The notes: generated from the sequence alone by a model not told the origin. A DNA stretch of 64,000 nucleotides from Rhizobium nepotum 39/7 (GCF_000949865.1 NZ_JWJH01000009.1:124001-188000); one strand, 5' to 3'. Positions 18,051-27,217 are shown, numbered from the stretch's first letter. Program-made: numbers and translations.

Positions 18051-19127
18051 CTATCGCAACCTTCTGCCGTCGTTGTCGAACACCATGATGTGATCGGGCG
18101 AGGCGCTTAGAGAGACGGAGCGGCCATCCAGCCGCTCGCGCGAGCCCTGCCGTTGCACGACAAGCTCCTTCCCCGCCCTGGTGCGGGTGTAGAGATAGGA
18201 AAGATCGCCAAGCTCCTCGGCCACCTCGACGTTGACCGGCAATGCACCCTGCTCGACGATCACCAGATGTTCCGGCCTTATGCCGATCTCGACCCGCTGA
18301 CCGGAGGAAACCGGCTGCGAAAGACGGGCTTCGAGCTGCTTTTCACCACCTTCAAACGTAAGCGTCACGATACCGTCCCGCTGCCCGACAATTTCGGCTG
18401 CAAGGAAGTTCATCGCTGGCGATCCGATGAAACCCGCCACGAAACGGTTGTCCGGATCGTCGTAAAGAGTGAGCGGTGCACCGGCCTGCTGCACGATGCC
18501 GCCCTTCAGCACGAAAATCTTGTCCGCAAGCGTCATGGCCTCCACCTGGTCATGCGTGACATAAATCATCGTGGCGCCGAGCTTGCGGTGAAGCCGGGTC
18601 AGTTCCAGCCGCATCTGGACACGCAGTTCCGCATCCAGATTGGACAGGGGCTCATCGAAGAGAAACACCTTCGGCTGCCGGACGATCGCGCGGCCGATGG
18701 CCACGCGCTGCCTCTGGCCGCCGGAAAGCTGCGACGGTCTTTTGTGCAGGTGATCCTCGAGCTGAAGGATGCGGGCAGCCTCCCCCACCCTCTCGTTCAC
18801 CTCCGCTTTCGGCCGGCGGGCGAGGCGCAGGCTGAACGCCATGTTCTCGAACACCGTCAGATGCGGATAGAGCGCATAGTTCTGGAAGACCATCGCAACA
18901 CCGCGATCCGCCGGTTCGACCGCAGTGACGTCGCGGTCATCTATGGCTATGTGACCGCCGCTGGTTTCCTCAAGACCGGCAATCATGCGCAACAGGGTGG
19001 ATTTTCCGCAACCGGAAGGCCCCACGAAAACCGCGAAGCTGCCCGTCGGGATTTCCATCGAAACGTCCCGGATGGCTGCAAAGGAGCCGAAGGACTTGGC
19101 GACACTGGTGAGACGGACACCCATCAC
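18051..19127 (-). CDS. Sugar ABC importer of the arabinofuranosidase operon, MalK/UgpC-type ATPase
   Basis: 358 residues. Walker A GPSGCGKS, signature LSGGQRQR, Walker B VFLFDEP and H-loop THDQVEAM are all intact, with a C-terminal TOBE domain. It starts four bases after the stop of the arabinofuranosidase gene, so the two are coupled. It energises the permease pair encoded at 14922-16630. Confidence 0.91.
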   Translation of the reverse strand: MMGVRLTSVAKSFGSFAAIRDVSMEIPTGSFAVFVGPSGCGKSTLLRMIAGLEETSGGHIAIDDRDVTAVEPADRGVAMVFQNYALYPHLTVFENMAFSLRLARRPKAEVNERVGEAARILQLEDHLHKRPSQLSGGQRQRVAIGRAIVRQPKVFLFDEPLSNLDAELRVQMRLELTRLHRKLGATMIYVTHDQVEAMTLADKIFVLKGGIVQQAGAPLTLYDDPDNRFVAGFIGSPAMNFLAAEIVGQRDGIVTLTFEGGEKQLEARLSQPVSSGQRVEIGIRPEHLVIVEQGALPVNVEVAEELGDLSYLYTRTRAGKELVVQRQGSRERLDGRSVSLSASPDHIMVFDNDGRRLR

Positions 19128-19131
19128 CGCC

Positions 19132-20643
19132 TCACTGAACCTTCACGCGCAGGACATGATAGGACAGCGCCGGCACGGAGCCTTTGAGCGCCCCATCCTC
19201 GACGCCGATGCCGCTGCCCGGCACCGGCACGACGCGATCAGGTTGATCCGGACCGTTGCCGACCCTCAGATCGTATCCCGCCATGGAAAGATGCAGGCTG
19301 AGTGCAACGGGCGAAAAACCGGTGAGGCCAACATTGAGCTCTGCTGCTTCGGTCAGGTGACGATTGAGGACGAACAGCGTCACCACACCCTCCTCCTCAT
19401 CGAACACGCCGGCGACATCGAGATATTTAACGTCGTCGGCCGCGTTGCAATCATAGGTCGGGCAATCGACAGCGATGTTCAGCGCGACGCCACGGCCATA
19501 GAGCGAGGCGAACTGATAGGGATAATAGATCGTCTGCCGCCACGCCGGCCCGTTCTTTTCCGCCCGGATGGGGGCGATGACGTTGACGAGCTGGGCAATG
19601 CAGGCGATGCGCACGCGGTCCGAGCGACGGATGAATTCGTTGAGCAGACCGGCAACGAAGAGAGCGTCCTCGAAATTGTAGGTCTCCTCCAATAGTGCCG
19701 GCGCTTCCGGCCAGTCCCAGCTCTTGATACGTTTGCTGTCGTCTTCGCGGATGTGATACCAGACATTCCACTCATCGAAGCAGATGGAGACGTCGTTTTT
19801 GGCGCGCTTCTTGGCCTTCACATAATCGATGACACCGGCAATGGTCTGAATATAACGCCCGGTCTCCTCGATCTTGCCGAAGTAATTCAGCGTATCGCGG
19901 CTGTTATTGCCGAAATATTTATGCAGCGAGATGTGATCCACATTCTCGTAGCATTCTTCCAGCACCTCGCGCTCCCATTCGGGATAGGTTGGCATGCCGT
20001 CGTTTGAACTTCCGCAGACGATCGCCTCGATGGTCGGGTCGAAACCCTTGAAGGCCTTGGCGGTCTCGTTTGCCAGCCGGCCATATTCCACCGCCGTCTT
20101 GTGACCGATCTGCCAGGGGCCGTCCATCTCGTTGCCAAGGCACCACATCTTCACGCCGTGAGGCTTTTCCGTGCCGTGGCTGCGGCGAAGGTCGCTGAGT
20201 TCCGTGCCGCCGGGGAAATTCACGTATTCGAGGAAGTTGCGGGCATCGTCCAGACCACGGGAACCCAGGTTGACGGCAAGCATCATCTCTATGCCAGCCA
20301 TCGAGGCCCAGTCCGCGAACTCATTGACGCCGATCTGGTTGGTCTCCTTGGAGCGCCACGCGAGATCGAGGCGGATCGGCCGCTTGTCGCGGGGACCGAT
20401 GCCATCTTCCCAGCGATAGGCCGAAACGAAATTGCCGCCAGGATAACGGATCGCCGGGATTTTCAGATCCTGCACGAATTTCAGGACATCCTTGCGAAAG
20501 CCGTTTTCATCCGCCTGCGGATGGCCGGGCTCGTAAATCCCGCCATAGATCGCCCGCCCCATATGTTCGATGAAGGCGGAATACAGGCGATCGTCGATAC
20601 GCCCAATCCGGAAGTCCCGGTGGACTGAAACCCGTGCTTTCAT
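19132..20643 (-). CDS. abfA: Alpha-L-arabinofuranosidase, family GH51
   Basis: A 503-residue retaining glycosidase that removes terminal arabinofuranosyl groups from arabinan or arabinoxylan fragments. The acid/base glutamate is E172 in CLGNEMDGPW and the nucleophile E291 in CFDEWNVWY. RYPGGNFVSAYRWEDGIGP (66-84) is a family hallmark. There is no signal peptide, so it acts in the cytoplasm on oligosaccharides brought in by the downstream ABC importer. It is the first gene of the operon, preceded by a strong palindrome (20666-20686) and a dedicated regulator gene. Confidence 0.93.
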   Translation of the reverse strand: MKARVSVHRDFRIGRIDDRLYSAFIEHMGRAIYGGIYEPGHPQADENGFRKDVLKFVQDLKIPAIRYPGGNFVSAYRWEDGIGPRDKRPIRLDLAWRSKETNQIGVNEFADWASMAGIEMMLAVNLGSRGLDDARNFLEYVNFPGGTELSDLRRSHGTEKPHGVKMWCLGNEMDGPWQIGHKTAVEYGRLANETAKAFKGFDPTIEAIVCGSSNDGMPTYPEWEREVLEECYENVDHISLHKYFGNNSRDTLNYFGKIEETGRYIQTIAGVIDYVKAKKRAKNDVSICFDEWNVWYHIREDDSKRIKSWDWPEAPALLEETYNFEDALFVAGLLNEFIRRSDRVRIACIAQLVNVIAPIRAEKNGPAWRQTIYYPYQFASLYGRGVALNIAVDCPTYDCNAADDVKYLDVAGVFDEEEGVVTLFVLNRHLTEAAELNVGLTGFSPVALSLHLSMAGYDLRVGNGPDQPDRVVPVPGSGIGVEDGALKGSVPALSYHVLRVKVQ

Positions 20644-20665
20644 AAGGCTCTCCTCCCATGCGCAC

Positions 20666-20686
20666 TATATCATAAAATATGATATA
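20666..20686. promoter_or_regulatory. Palindromic operator candidate before the arabinofuranosidase operon
   Basis: TATATCATA (20666-20674), AAA, then TATGATATA (20678-20686): a perfect nine-base inverted repeat starting 22 bases upstream of the arabinofuranosidase start codon. A related ATATTTACTGATAT sequence follows immediately. The position fits repression by the regulator encoded just upstream at 20765-21694; that link is inferred. Confidence 0.6.
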
Positions 20687-20764
20687 AACCATATTTACTG
20701 ATATAGTTGCCAAGGGAATCCGCGCCTGTCAACCGCGAAAATCATACTTTTAAAAATGACTGGA

Positions 20765-21694
20765 TCAGTCCGCTGTGCGCAGACGCAATACGATGTCCTG
20801 ATCGTAATTTCCGAAACCACGGCCGAAGATGTTGAGCCCGCCCGGATGTTTCGCATCGGCCTTGACCTCGATGCGCAGCCGGATCGAACGATGGCTGGAC
20901 AGATCGATATCCGCCAGCGTCACGCCCGAAATTCGCGTCCCGTCGACATAGGTTCCCTGGGCGGTGATACGCCAGGTTTTCAGCATGCCGTATTGGGAGC
21001 CGGACAGTTTCCACCAGTCCGGCGTAAACGTCCCCCGTTTGTCCCCGAAGTCGCCGGGCGAAGTCCAGACACCGATTTCCTTGCCGTTGACGGAGAGGGT
21101 AATGTCCGAAGGCCAGTTGCTGTGCGTTCCCGGCACCTCGGAACTGACCTCCATCGAAAACTCGACTTCCTCGACGTTTCGGCCCTGAATCTTGGCATTG
21201 TTGGGGAATTGATACTCGACATGTCCCGACGTGAACCACAAAAGCGCTGTCTTCATGCGGTCTGGGTCCATGAAGGTATCGGGCACATCGAGAAGCCCGA
21301 TAATGCCCTCCGGCGAACAGATGCCGCAAGGCGCCGTTACCGAACTCTGCGTGTAGAGGCCGAGCGGCATAGCGACGGCAATGTAATTCGACGCCGCCGG
21401 CGCCTCGGGCCTTCGAAACGAAACGATGAGCTCGTCGCAGGTCGCAAAACAGATTTTCTGGCTGCCCTTGCGCGCCTTGCGCGTTTCGGTTCGCAGCAGC
21501 CCCGCCTCCTCAAGAACGGTCACACCTGCCGAAACCGTGGACTGTGGAAGGTCCAGCTTCTGTGCGATCTCATTGACATTCAGACCGTTGGCCTCGTGCA
21601 GCAGCTTCAATATCTGCACACGGATCAGCGACGAAGCCGCCTTCAAAACATCGAATTCTTTTTCTGCGTCAATAAGGAGGAAATTGGGGGCCAT
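20765..21694 (-). CDS. Winged-helix (ArsR/HTH_20-like) regulator with a large C-terminal domain
   Basis: 309 residues. The N-terminal ~80 residues form a winged helix (VNEIAQKLDLPQSTVSAGVTVL as recognition region, then the RKGSQK wing). The other ~220 residues are rich in beta-strand, with GHVEYQFPNN, VNGKEIGVWTSPGDFG and a closing NIFGRGFGNYDQDIVLRL. This looks like an effector-binding beta-sandwich. ArsR-type proteins are normally ~100 residues, so the C-terminal sensor is the notable part. Its place directly upstream of the arabinofuranosidase operon on the same strand makes it the likely regulator of that operon, with arabinose or an arabinoside as a possible ligand. Confidence 0.8.
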   Translation of the reverse strand: MAPNFLLIDAEKEFDVLKAASSLIRVQILKLLHEANGLNVNEIAQKLDLPQSTVSAGVTVLEEAGLLRTETRKARKGSQKICFATCDELIVSFRRPEAPAASNYIAVAMPLGLYTQSSVTAPCGICSPEGIIGLLDVPDTFMDPDRMKTALLWFTSGHVEYQFPNNAKIQGRNVEEVEFSMEVSSEVPGTHSNWPSDITLSVNGKEIGVWTSPGDFGDKRGTFTPDWWKLSGSQYGMLKTWRITAQGTYVDGTRISGVTLADIDLSSHRSIRLRIEVKADAKHPGGLNIFGRGFGNYDQDIVLRLRTAD

Positions 21695-21818
21695 TCTCTA
21701 ATCTTCAGATTTCTCGATCTAGATCAGAATTTCTGGCTTAAATAATTTATGCTGTCCAGCATTGTTTGTCGTGACGATATATTTGAAGCCTTGCCTCGCA
21801 AGGGTAACAGTCAACGGA

Positions 21819-21854
21819 GGCAGCGCCAACGGTTTCGATGCCGTATGCGCTGCC
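21819..21854 (-). terminator. Hairpin after the permease-less binding-protein gene
   Basis: GGCAGCGC and GCGCTGCC (21819-21826 with 21847-21854) pair, with an inner ACGG/CCGT extension. The stem starts 10 bases past the stop of the gene at 21865. No T-run follows on the minus strand, so its role as a terminator is uncertain. Confidence 0.45.
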
Positions 21855-21864
21855 CCTTTTTTCC

Positions 21865-23157
21865 TTACCCGCGCTTGCGCAGGGTCCGGGTGCCAGTATC
21901 GACAAGGTTCTGCGCTGCCTCATCCACGCTGGCGCGGCCGAAGGCGAGCGAGTCGGCAATGGGGCGCATCACGCCGCGGTCGAACTCATTGGCGCCGATG
22001 GGGGCGGGCTCCGGATAGGTATCGAGTTTGCCAGACAGGCTCTCGATATAGTCCACCGTCTTGCGCTCGGTCTCGTTGAGGCTCGGCAACACCGCTTCGC
22101 GTACTTTCTTCGCCGGCGGCACGCCGCGCTCGACGCCGAGCACCTTGCCGGCGTCCTGATCGTTGACGAAAAAGTTGATGAACTTCGCCGCCGCTTCCGG
22201 ATTGGTGGAGGTGGACGAAATGCACCAGATGAGGCCCGGCCGGTAATAATGCCCGGTCGGCTTGCCCGCCCCCTCACCCGGCAGCATGCCGATGGACAGC
22301 GTTTTCTTGTTGAGCGCCTGGTAACCCACAAGCTGGTTGGAATAGGCAAAGCCAATTGCCGAGTTGCCAAGGGTCAGTGCGTTGGACTCGATGGTATTGT
22401 CGTCACGCGTCTGGATATCGGCGGAAACACACAGCTTGTTCTCGCGCAGATCCTCCCAATAGGCGAACCATTCCTTGGCGTCTTCCTTGTTGAACCCGAT
22501 GGTGCCGTCCTGAAACAGCAGCTTGCCGCGCTGGCGTAGCCAGACATCGAAGACATAGTGATAACGTGCGCCATAGGGCACAGCCCAGTAGTTGCGACGC
22601 GCCGGGGCGTTCTTCTTGAAATCGCGCGCCAGTTCCGCAAGCGCTTTCCAGGTGATCTGGTCCTTCGGCACGGAGATGCCGGCTTCCTTCAGCGTCTCGG
22701 CGTCATACATCATGCAGAAGGAATTCAGCCCGAGACCGACGCCGTAAAGCTTGCCATCGATGCGGCAAAGATCGACTTCGCTCTTGCCGAAAGTGGAAAG
22801 ATCAAGCGACGAGCCGACGAACTGGTCCAGCTCCATGCAGGCGCCACGGCCGGAATAATCGGCAATGGTGGAAGGCTCGAGCTGGAAGATATCGGCGACA
22901 TTACGTCCCGCCATGGATGTCGCAAGCTTGGTCCAGTAATCGGAACCGGCGATCATCTCGCCGCTGATCACCGTTTGCGGATCGGCCTTCTGGTAAAGGG
23001 CGATCACCTCATTGGTGCGCCTGCTGCGGTCAGCCGAACCCCACCATACGCAACGAATCCGGGTTTCAGCCGCCGCCGCGCGCAAACCGCCCGCCGCAAC
23101 ACCAAGACTGGCCAGTGCCGCCGTCACCATAAATCCACGTCTGTCGATAGTTTGCAT
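21865..23157 (-). CDS. Sugar ABC importer binding protein without adjacent permease genes
   Basis: A 430-residue family-1 solute-binding protein. The N-terminus has a twin arginine (DRRGFMVTAALASLG), suggesting Tat export, then VWWGSADRSRRTNEVIALYQ. It is clearly paralogous to the binding protein at 31231-32520: both have the SDYW...LAT..AGRN block, the NQ.VGYQALNK block and the LGVERGVP block. No permease or ATPase is encoded beside it. It is divergent from the lacI operon, and its promoter region carries the TTGCAA operator cluster, so LacI probably controls both. Sharing the permeases of the 28243-31224 operon is a reasonable inference. Confidence 0.87.
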   Translation of the reverse strand: MQTIDRRGFMVTAALASLGVAAGGLRAAAAETRIRCVWWGSADRSRRTNEVIALYQKADPQTVISGEMIAGSDYWTKLATSMAGRNVADIFQLEPSTIADYSGRGACMELDQFVGSSLDLSTFGKSEVDLCRIDGKLYGVGLGLNSFCMMYDAETLKEAGISVPKDQITWKALAELARDFKKNAPARRNYWAVPYGARYHYVFDVWLRQRGKLLFQDGTIGFNKEDAKEWFAYWEDLRENKLCVSADIQTRDDNTIESNALTLGNSAIGFAYSNQLVGYQALNKKTLSIGMLPGEGAGKPTGHYYRPGLIWCISSTSTNPEAAAKFINFFVNDQDAGKVLGVERGVPPAKKVREAVLPSLNETERKTVDYIESLSGKLDTYPEPAPIGANEFDRGVMRPIADSLAFGRASVDEAAQNLVDTGTRTLRKRG

Positions 23158-23203
23158 CTGCTCCTCCCGCGTTATGCAAATTTTCTACTTATCGCTTAAA
23201 TTC

Positions 23204-23234
23204 TTGCAAATTTTCTATATTTGCAATATTTGCA
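23204..23234. promoter_or_regulatory. LacI-type operator cluster in the divergent promoter region
   Basis: TTGCAAAT (23204-23211) and ATTTGCAA (23219-23226) form a perfect eight-base inverted repeat with a seven-base spacer. TGCAA-TAT-TTGCA (23222-23234) forms a second one that overlaps it. A further TGCAAAT half-site lies at 23175-23181. TTGCAA half-sites are typical of LacI-family operators. The cluster sits between the binding-protein gene and lacI. Confidence 0.7.
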
Positions 23235-23269
23235 TCATAATAGATTTTTTTGCAAGCGCAGGAGACGAT

Positions 23270-24334
23270 ATGAACGATATGCCCGACATCAGCCGCCCGC
23301 GTCAGTCGGATATCGCCCAGCGCGCCGGGGTTTCCATCAGCACCGTATCCCGGGTTCTCGCGGGAGAAAAAGGCATCAGCGCATCGATCCAGACCAAGGT
23401 TCTGGGTGTTGCGGCGGAACTTGGTTATCCGCTGCGGCCAGTCACCAGCCAGACCGGCGGCGTATCGCTGGAAGGCAAGAAAATTCTCGCCCTCATGTCC
23501 GCCGAGAGGGCGACCGGCGATATTGGCGCTTTTTATCACGATATTTTCGACATGCTGCGCAGCCTTTCCCAGACGGAGGGTTTCGAACTCGATATCCGGC
23601 TCCTGCACCAGAAGCAGATCGACGACGCGCTGACGCAGCGGGTCTGCGAGGTCGATGGCCTTCTTGCAATCGGCCTTGATCCTGAAGAAGAGATCATCGA
23701 CCGGATCACGCAGGGTGTGCTGCAGCCGGTTCTGGTCAACAGCGCCGATCCATTGATGATGCTGGATTGCGTCTCGCCTTCCAATTTTTACGGCGGCGCG
23801 ATGGCGGCGCGGCGGCTTCTGGAACTGGGCCACCGGAAGGTCGCCTATATCGGCCCACAGCACCGCCACACCATAAGAGAGCGCATGCGCGGCTTCCGGC
23901 AAACGATCCTCGAGGAGGAAGGAACCACCTATGAGGAGTTTCTGCTTTCCACAGTGGATAGCGGCTTCGGGCAGGCTGGCGATGCGGTTCGCCAGCTGCT
24001 GGCCAAAAACCCTGACCTGACCGGCATTTTCTGCATGAACGACGCGATCGCGCTCGGCGCGCTCGGTGCGGCGCAGGAACTTGGCCTTGGCGTGCCGGAT
24101 GATCTTTCCATCATCGGCTTTGACGACCTGCCCTTCGCCGAGCTTTCCACCCCAAGGCTCAGCACGATCCGCGTTGATCGCCGCGAGATCGCCCGCGAGG
24201 CGGTGGAGCTGATGCGCCGCCGGTTGACGGAGCCATCGGCCAATGCCCGGCAGGTTCAGCTGAGCGTACAGCTGGTGGAAGGACAGACCGCCGGCCAGGT
24301 GAAACAGACGGGAAAGGCAGCGCGCGATGCATGA
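23270..24334 (+). CDS. LacI-family transcriptional regulator
   Basis: 354 residues. The N-terminal helix-turn-helix reads SDIAQRAGVSISTVSRVLAG (about 11-30), followed by a periplasmic-binding-protein-like sensor domain ending in the family motif SIIGFDDLPFAELSTPRLST. The ATG at 23270 has an AGGAGA site; the frame is open further upstream but without support. It heads a coupled operon (the next start overlaps its stop by eight bases) and is divergent from the binding-protein gene. It most likely represses both units until a sugar, possibly a glycuronide, is present. Confidence 0.92.
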   Translation: MNDMPDISRPRQSDIAQRAGVSISTVSRVLAGEKGISASIQTKVLGVAAELGYPLRPVTSQTGGVSLEGKKILALMSAERATGDIGAFYHDIFDMLRSLSQTEGFELDIRLLHQKQIDDALTQRVCEVDGLLAIGLDPEEEIIDRITQGVLQPVLVNSADPLMMLDCVSPSNFYGGAMAARRLLELGHRKVAYIGPQHRHTIRERMRGFRQTILEEEGTTYEEFLLSTVDSGFGQAGDAVRQLLAKNPDLTGIFCMNDAIALGALGAAQELGLGVPDDLSIIGFDDLPFAELSTPRLSTIRVDRREIAREAVELMRRRLTEPSANARQVQLSVQLVEGQTAGQVKQTGKAARDA

Positions 24335-26204
24335 TGCGACAAACCATGATCCGATGACGCGTTTCAATCCGCTACACGGCAATCCGCTCAAGACCCGCGC
24401 CGACGTCCGGCGGGCGCTGGACGACAGTTTTGCGCCGCTGCTTCCCTATTTTTCGCAAAGCGGCGCAAGGGTGACGCTGAGCGGCACCGCCGCGCATTTC
24501 GACCGGGCGGCGGCCGATCTGGAAGGATTTGCACGGCCACTCTGGGGCATCGCGCCGCTTGCGCTTAGCGGCGATACATTCGCCCATTGGCCGCTGCTGG
24601 CGAAAGGCATCGCCAACGGCACCGACCCCGCCCATCCCGATTACTGGGGCGACGTGCGCCAGAAGGATCAGCGGCTGGTGGAGCTGGCCGCACTCGGCTT
24701 TGCGCTTCGCCTTGCACCGCAGCACCTGTGGGAACCGCTGTCGAATGCTCAGAAAGACAATGTGCGACGCTATCTGCTGACGGCGCGTGAACACATCTAT
24801 GCCGACAATAACTGGAAGTTTTTCCGGGTGATGGTCGATATGGCGCTCGATCATCTCGGTATCGAATTCGACCGGGGCCTGACGGAAACGTATCTGAAAG
24901 AGCTGGACGGGTTTTATATCGCCGATGGCTGGTATCGTGACGGCAATTACCGCCGCATCGACCACTACATCGCCTTCGCCATGCATTTTTACGGCCTGAT
25001 CTACGCGAAGCTCAGCAAGCCGAGCGATGCTTACGCCGAACGTTACCGCGAACGCGCCCGTCTGTTTGCCGGGGATTTCGCAAGCTGGTTCGATGAGGAC
25101 GGCGGCGCGCTGGCCTTCGGTCGCTCCATGACCTACCGTTTCGCCTGCGGCGGCTTCTGGGGTGCCCTCGCCTTCGCGAATGAGCAAGCGCTGCCCTGGG
25201 GCGAGATCAAGGGGCTTTATCTCAGGCATCTGCGCTGGTGGGCGAACAAACCGATTGCCGACCGGGACGGCGTGCTCTCCATCGGTTACGCCTACCCGCA
25301 GCTCACCATGTCGGAAAGCTACAACTCCGCCGGTTCGCCCTATTGGGCCTTCAAGGCCTTCCTGCCGCTCGCTCTGCGCGAAAGCCACCCCTTCTGGCAG
25401 GCCGAGGAAAAACTGCCCCATGCATCCGCGAAACCACGTCCACTCATTCATCCCGGCATGGTGATGATGCGCATCAAAGGTAACGTCACGGCGCTGACCA
25501 GCGGCCAGGAAAACCTGTCCATGCGCGGCGGGCCGGAGAAATACGCCAAATTCGCCTATTCCTCCCGCTACGGTTTTGGGGTGGAAGTGGACGAGCGCGG
25601 TTTCAAGACCAATGGTTTCGACAATATGCTGGCCTTCTCCGAAGACGGCCTGCACTACCGGGTGCGCGAAACCAACGACACGGTTTTACTGGCGGGGGAA
25701 AACCTGCGGACTACATGGAAGCCATTCCCTGATGTGGCTGTTGAAACGACACTGATTGCGGCCGGAGACTGGCATGTCAGGCTGCATCGGATCACCTCAG
25801 CCCGCCCCCTTGTCGTTACCGAAGGCGGCTTTGCGATCAACCGCAACGATGGCGACTGCGATACAATGAGCGAAGAGGCAGGCAAGGCGACGGCCGATTG
25901 CGGTACCGACATATCCGCCATCGTCGATCTCGGCTCAAGCATATCTCGCCGGGGTGTGGCGCTGAAGGCGTTGCCCAATACCAATCTCATCAACGCCAAA
26001 ACCACCGTGCCGCAATTGCGGGGTAACATCCCCGCGGGCGAAACCCTGCTCGCCTGCGCCGTCTTTGCGGGACTGACAGGGCCGGAAGGCGAAAAAGCCG
26101 TGGCGACAGTTCCTGCACTTCCAGACATCGAGGCGCTCGACCGCCTGTTTGCGGAACACGGTGTTCCGGTCAGCAGCATGGCGGCGGCGGGAGAGCCGCA
26201 ATGA
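24327..26204 (+). CDS. DUF2264 protein, probable glycoside hydrolase (GH154-like)
   Basis: A 625-residue cytoplasmic protein. The N-terminal ~370 residues have the (alpha/alpha)-barrel look of DUF2264: ARPLWGIAPLALSG, DNNWKFFRVMVDMAL, GWYRDGNYRRIDHYIAFA and SESYNSAGSPYWAFKAF. A C-terminal beta-rich domain follows (about 380-615). I recall that DUF2264 overlaps CAZy family GH154, in which beta-glucuronidase activity has been reported; I could not check this. The first ATG overlaps the lacI stop; a second start at 24354 is possible. With the next two genes it could release and process an acidic sugar. Confidence 0.82.
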   Translation: MHDATNHDPMTRFNPLHGNPLKTRADVRRALDDSFAPLLPYFSQSGARVTLSGTAAHFDRAAADLEGFARPLWGIAPLALSGDTFAHWPLLAKGIANGTDPAHPDYWGDVRQKDQRLVELAALGFALRLAPQHLWEPLSNAQKDNVRRYLLTAREHIYADNNWKFFRVMVDMALDHLGIEFDRGLTETYLKELDGFYIADGWYRDGNYRRIDHYIAFAMHFYGLIYAKLSKPSDAYAERYRERARLFAGDFASWFDEDGGALAFGRSMTYRFACGGFWGALAFANEQALPWGEIKGLYLRHLRWWANKPIADRDGVLSIGYAYPQLTMSESYNSAGSPYWAFKAFLPLALRESHPFWQAEEKLPHASAKPRPLIHPGMVMMRIKGNVTALTSGQENLSMRGGPEKYAKFAYSSRYGFGVEVDERGFKTNGFDNMLAFSEDGLHYRVRETNDTVLLAGENLRTTWKPFPDVAVETTLIAAGDWHVRLHRITSARPLVVTEGGFAINRNDGDCDTMSEEAGKATADCGTDISAIVDLGSSISRRGVALKALPNTNLINAKTTVPQLRGNIPAGETLLACAVFAGLTGPEGEKAVATVPALPDIEALDRLFAEHGVPVSSMAAAGEPQ

Positions 26205-27217
26205 GGAGCCCGCTTCCGCGTCTCAGCCTTGCCATGGACCCGGAGCGGACGCAGCATGTGCTGACACCGCAGGCGCTCGCGAGGCTGTCGCAGAGCGTCG
26301 ATATTCTCGATGTCAGGCGGATCAGCGACTTCTACGATCCATCCCTGAGAGACCAGCTGGAACGGACGGATATTCTTCTGACCGGCTGGGGCTGCCCCGA
26401 TATCGGCATGCGGGAACTGGCGCTCATGCCGCAACTGCGGCTGATCTCCCATGCCGCCGGCACGGTCAAATATTTCCTGTCGCAAGCGGTCTTCGAACGC
26501 GACATCACGGTATGCAGCGCGGCCGAGGCGAACGCGCAGCCGGTCGCGGAGTTCGCGCTGGCGATGATCCTGCTTTCCGGCAAACGCACTTTCGGTTTCC
26601 GGCGCATCTATGGCGATGATCGCGGACGGGACAACGTCGAACGCCTGCAATCGCAGGCCATCGGCAATCTCGGACTGACGATCGGCATCGTCGGAGCATC
26701 GCGCATCGGGCGTCGGGTCATCAATCTGCTGCAGCCTTTCGACCTCGACCTGACGCTTTTCGATCCGTTTTTGAGTGCTGTGGAGGCGGAAAAGCTCGGC
26801 GTGCGTTCGGTGCCGCTTGATGAATTGATGGCGGCGAGCGACGTCATTTCCCTGCATGCGCCTTCCCTGCCGCAGACCCGGCACATGATCGGAGCAGAGG
26901 CGCTGGCCCGGATGAAGGATGGCGCGACCCTCATCAACACGGCGCGCGGCGCGCTGGTCGACGAAGAAGCTCTTCTGGCGGAACTGAAAACCGGACGTAT
27001 CGAAGCCGTCATCGACGTGACCGATCCTGAAGTGCCACCGCAGGATTCACCGTTCTACAGTCTGCCGAACGTGTTCCTCACGCCGCATATTGCCGGCGCC
27101 ATTGGCCTCGAACGCGCCCGGCTCGGCGAGATGGCGATTGCCGAAATCGAACGTTTTTGCCAGGGCTTTGCGCTGCAACAGCAGGTACGACCGGAACATC
27201 TGGAACTGATCGCATGA
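26201..27217 (+). CDS. D-isomer-specific 2-hydroxyacid dehydrogenase
   Basis: A 338-residue NAD(P)-dependent dehydrogenase of the phosphoglycerate/hydroxypyruvate reductase fold. The Rossmann glycine motif is unusual (IGIVGASRIGRR, about 163-174). The catalytic residues appear as R in NTARGALVDE, E in the VTDPEVPP segment and H in TPHIAGA. The start overlaps the DUF2264 stop (ATGA) and the stop overlaps the next start. In this operon it would reduce or oxidise a sugar-derived 2-hydroxy/2-keto acid; the substrate is unknown. Confidence 0.88.
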   Translation: MRSPLPRLSLAMDPERTQHVLTPQALARLSQSVDILDVRRISDFYDPSLRDQLERTDILLTGWGCPDIGMRELALMPQLRLISHAAGTVKYFLSQAVFERDITVCSAAEANAQPVAEFALAMILLSGKRTFGFRRIYGDDRGRDNVERLQSQAIGNLGLTIGIVGASRIGRRVINLLQPFDLDLTLFDPFLSAVEAEKLGVRSVPLDELMAASDVISLHAPSLPQTRHMIGAEALARMKDGATLINTARGALVDEEALLAELKTGRIEAVIDVTDPEVPPQDSPFYSLPNVFLTPHIAGAIGLERARLGEMAIAEIERFCQGFALQQQVRPEHLELIA

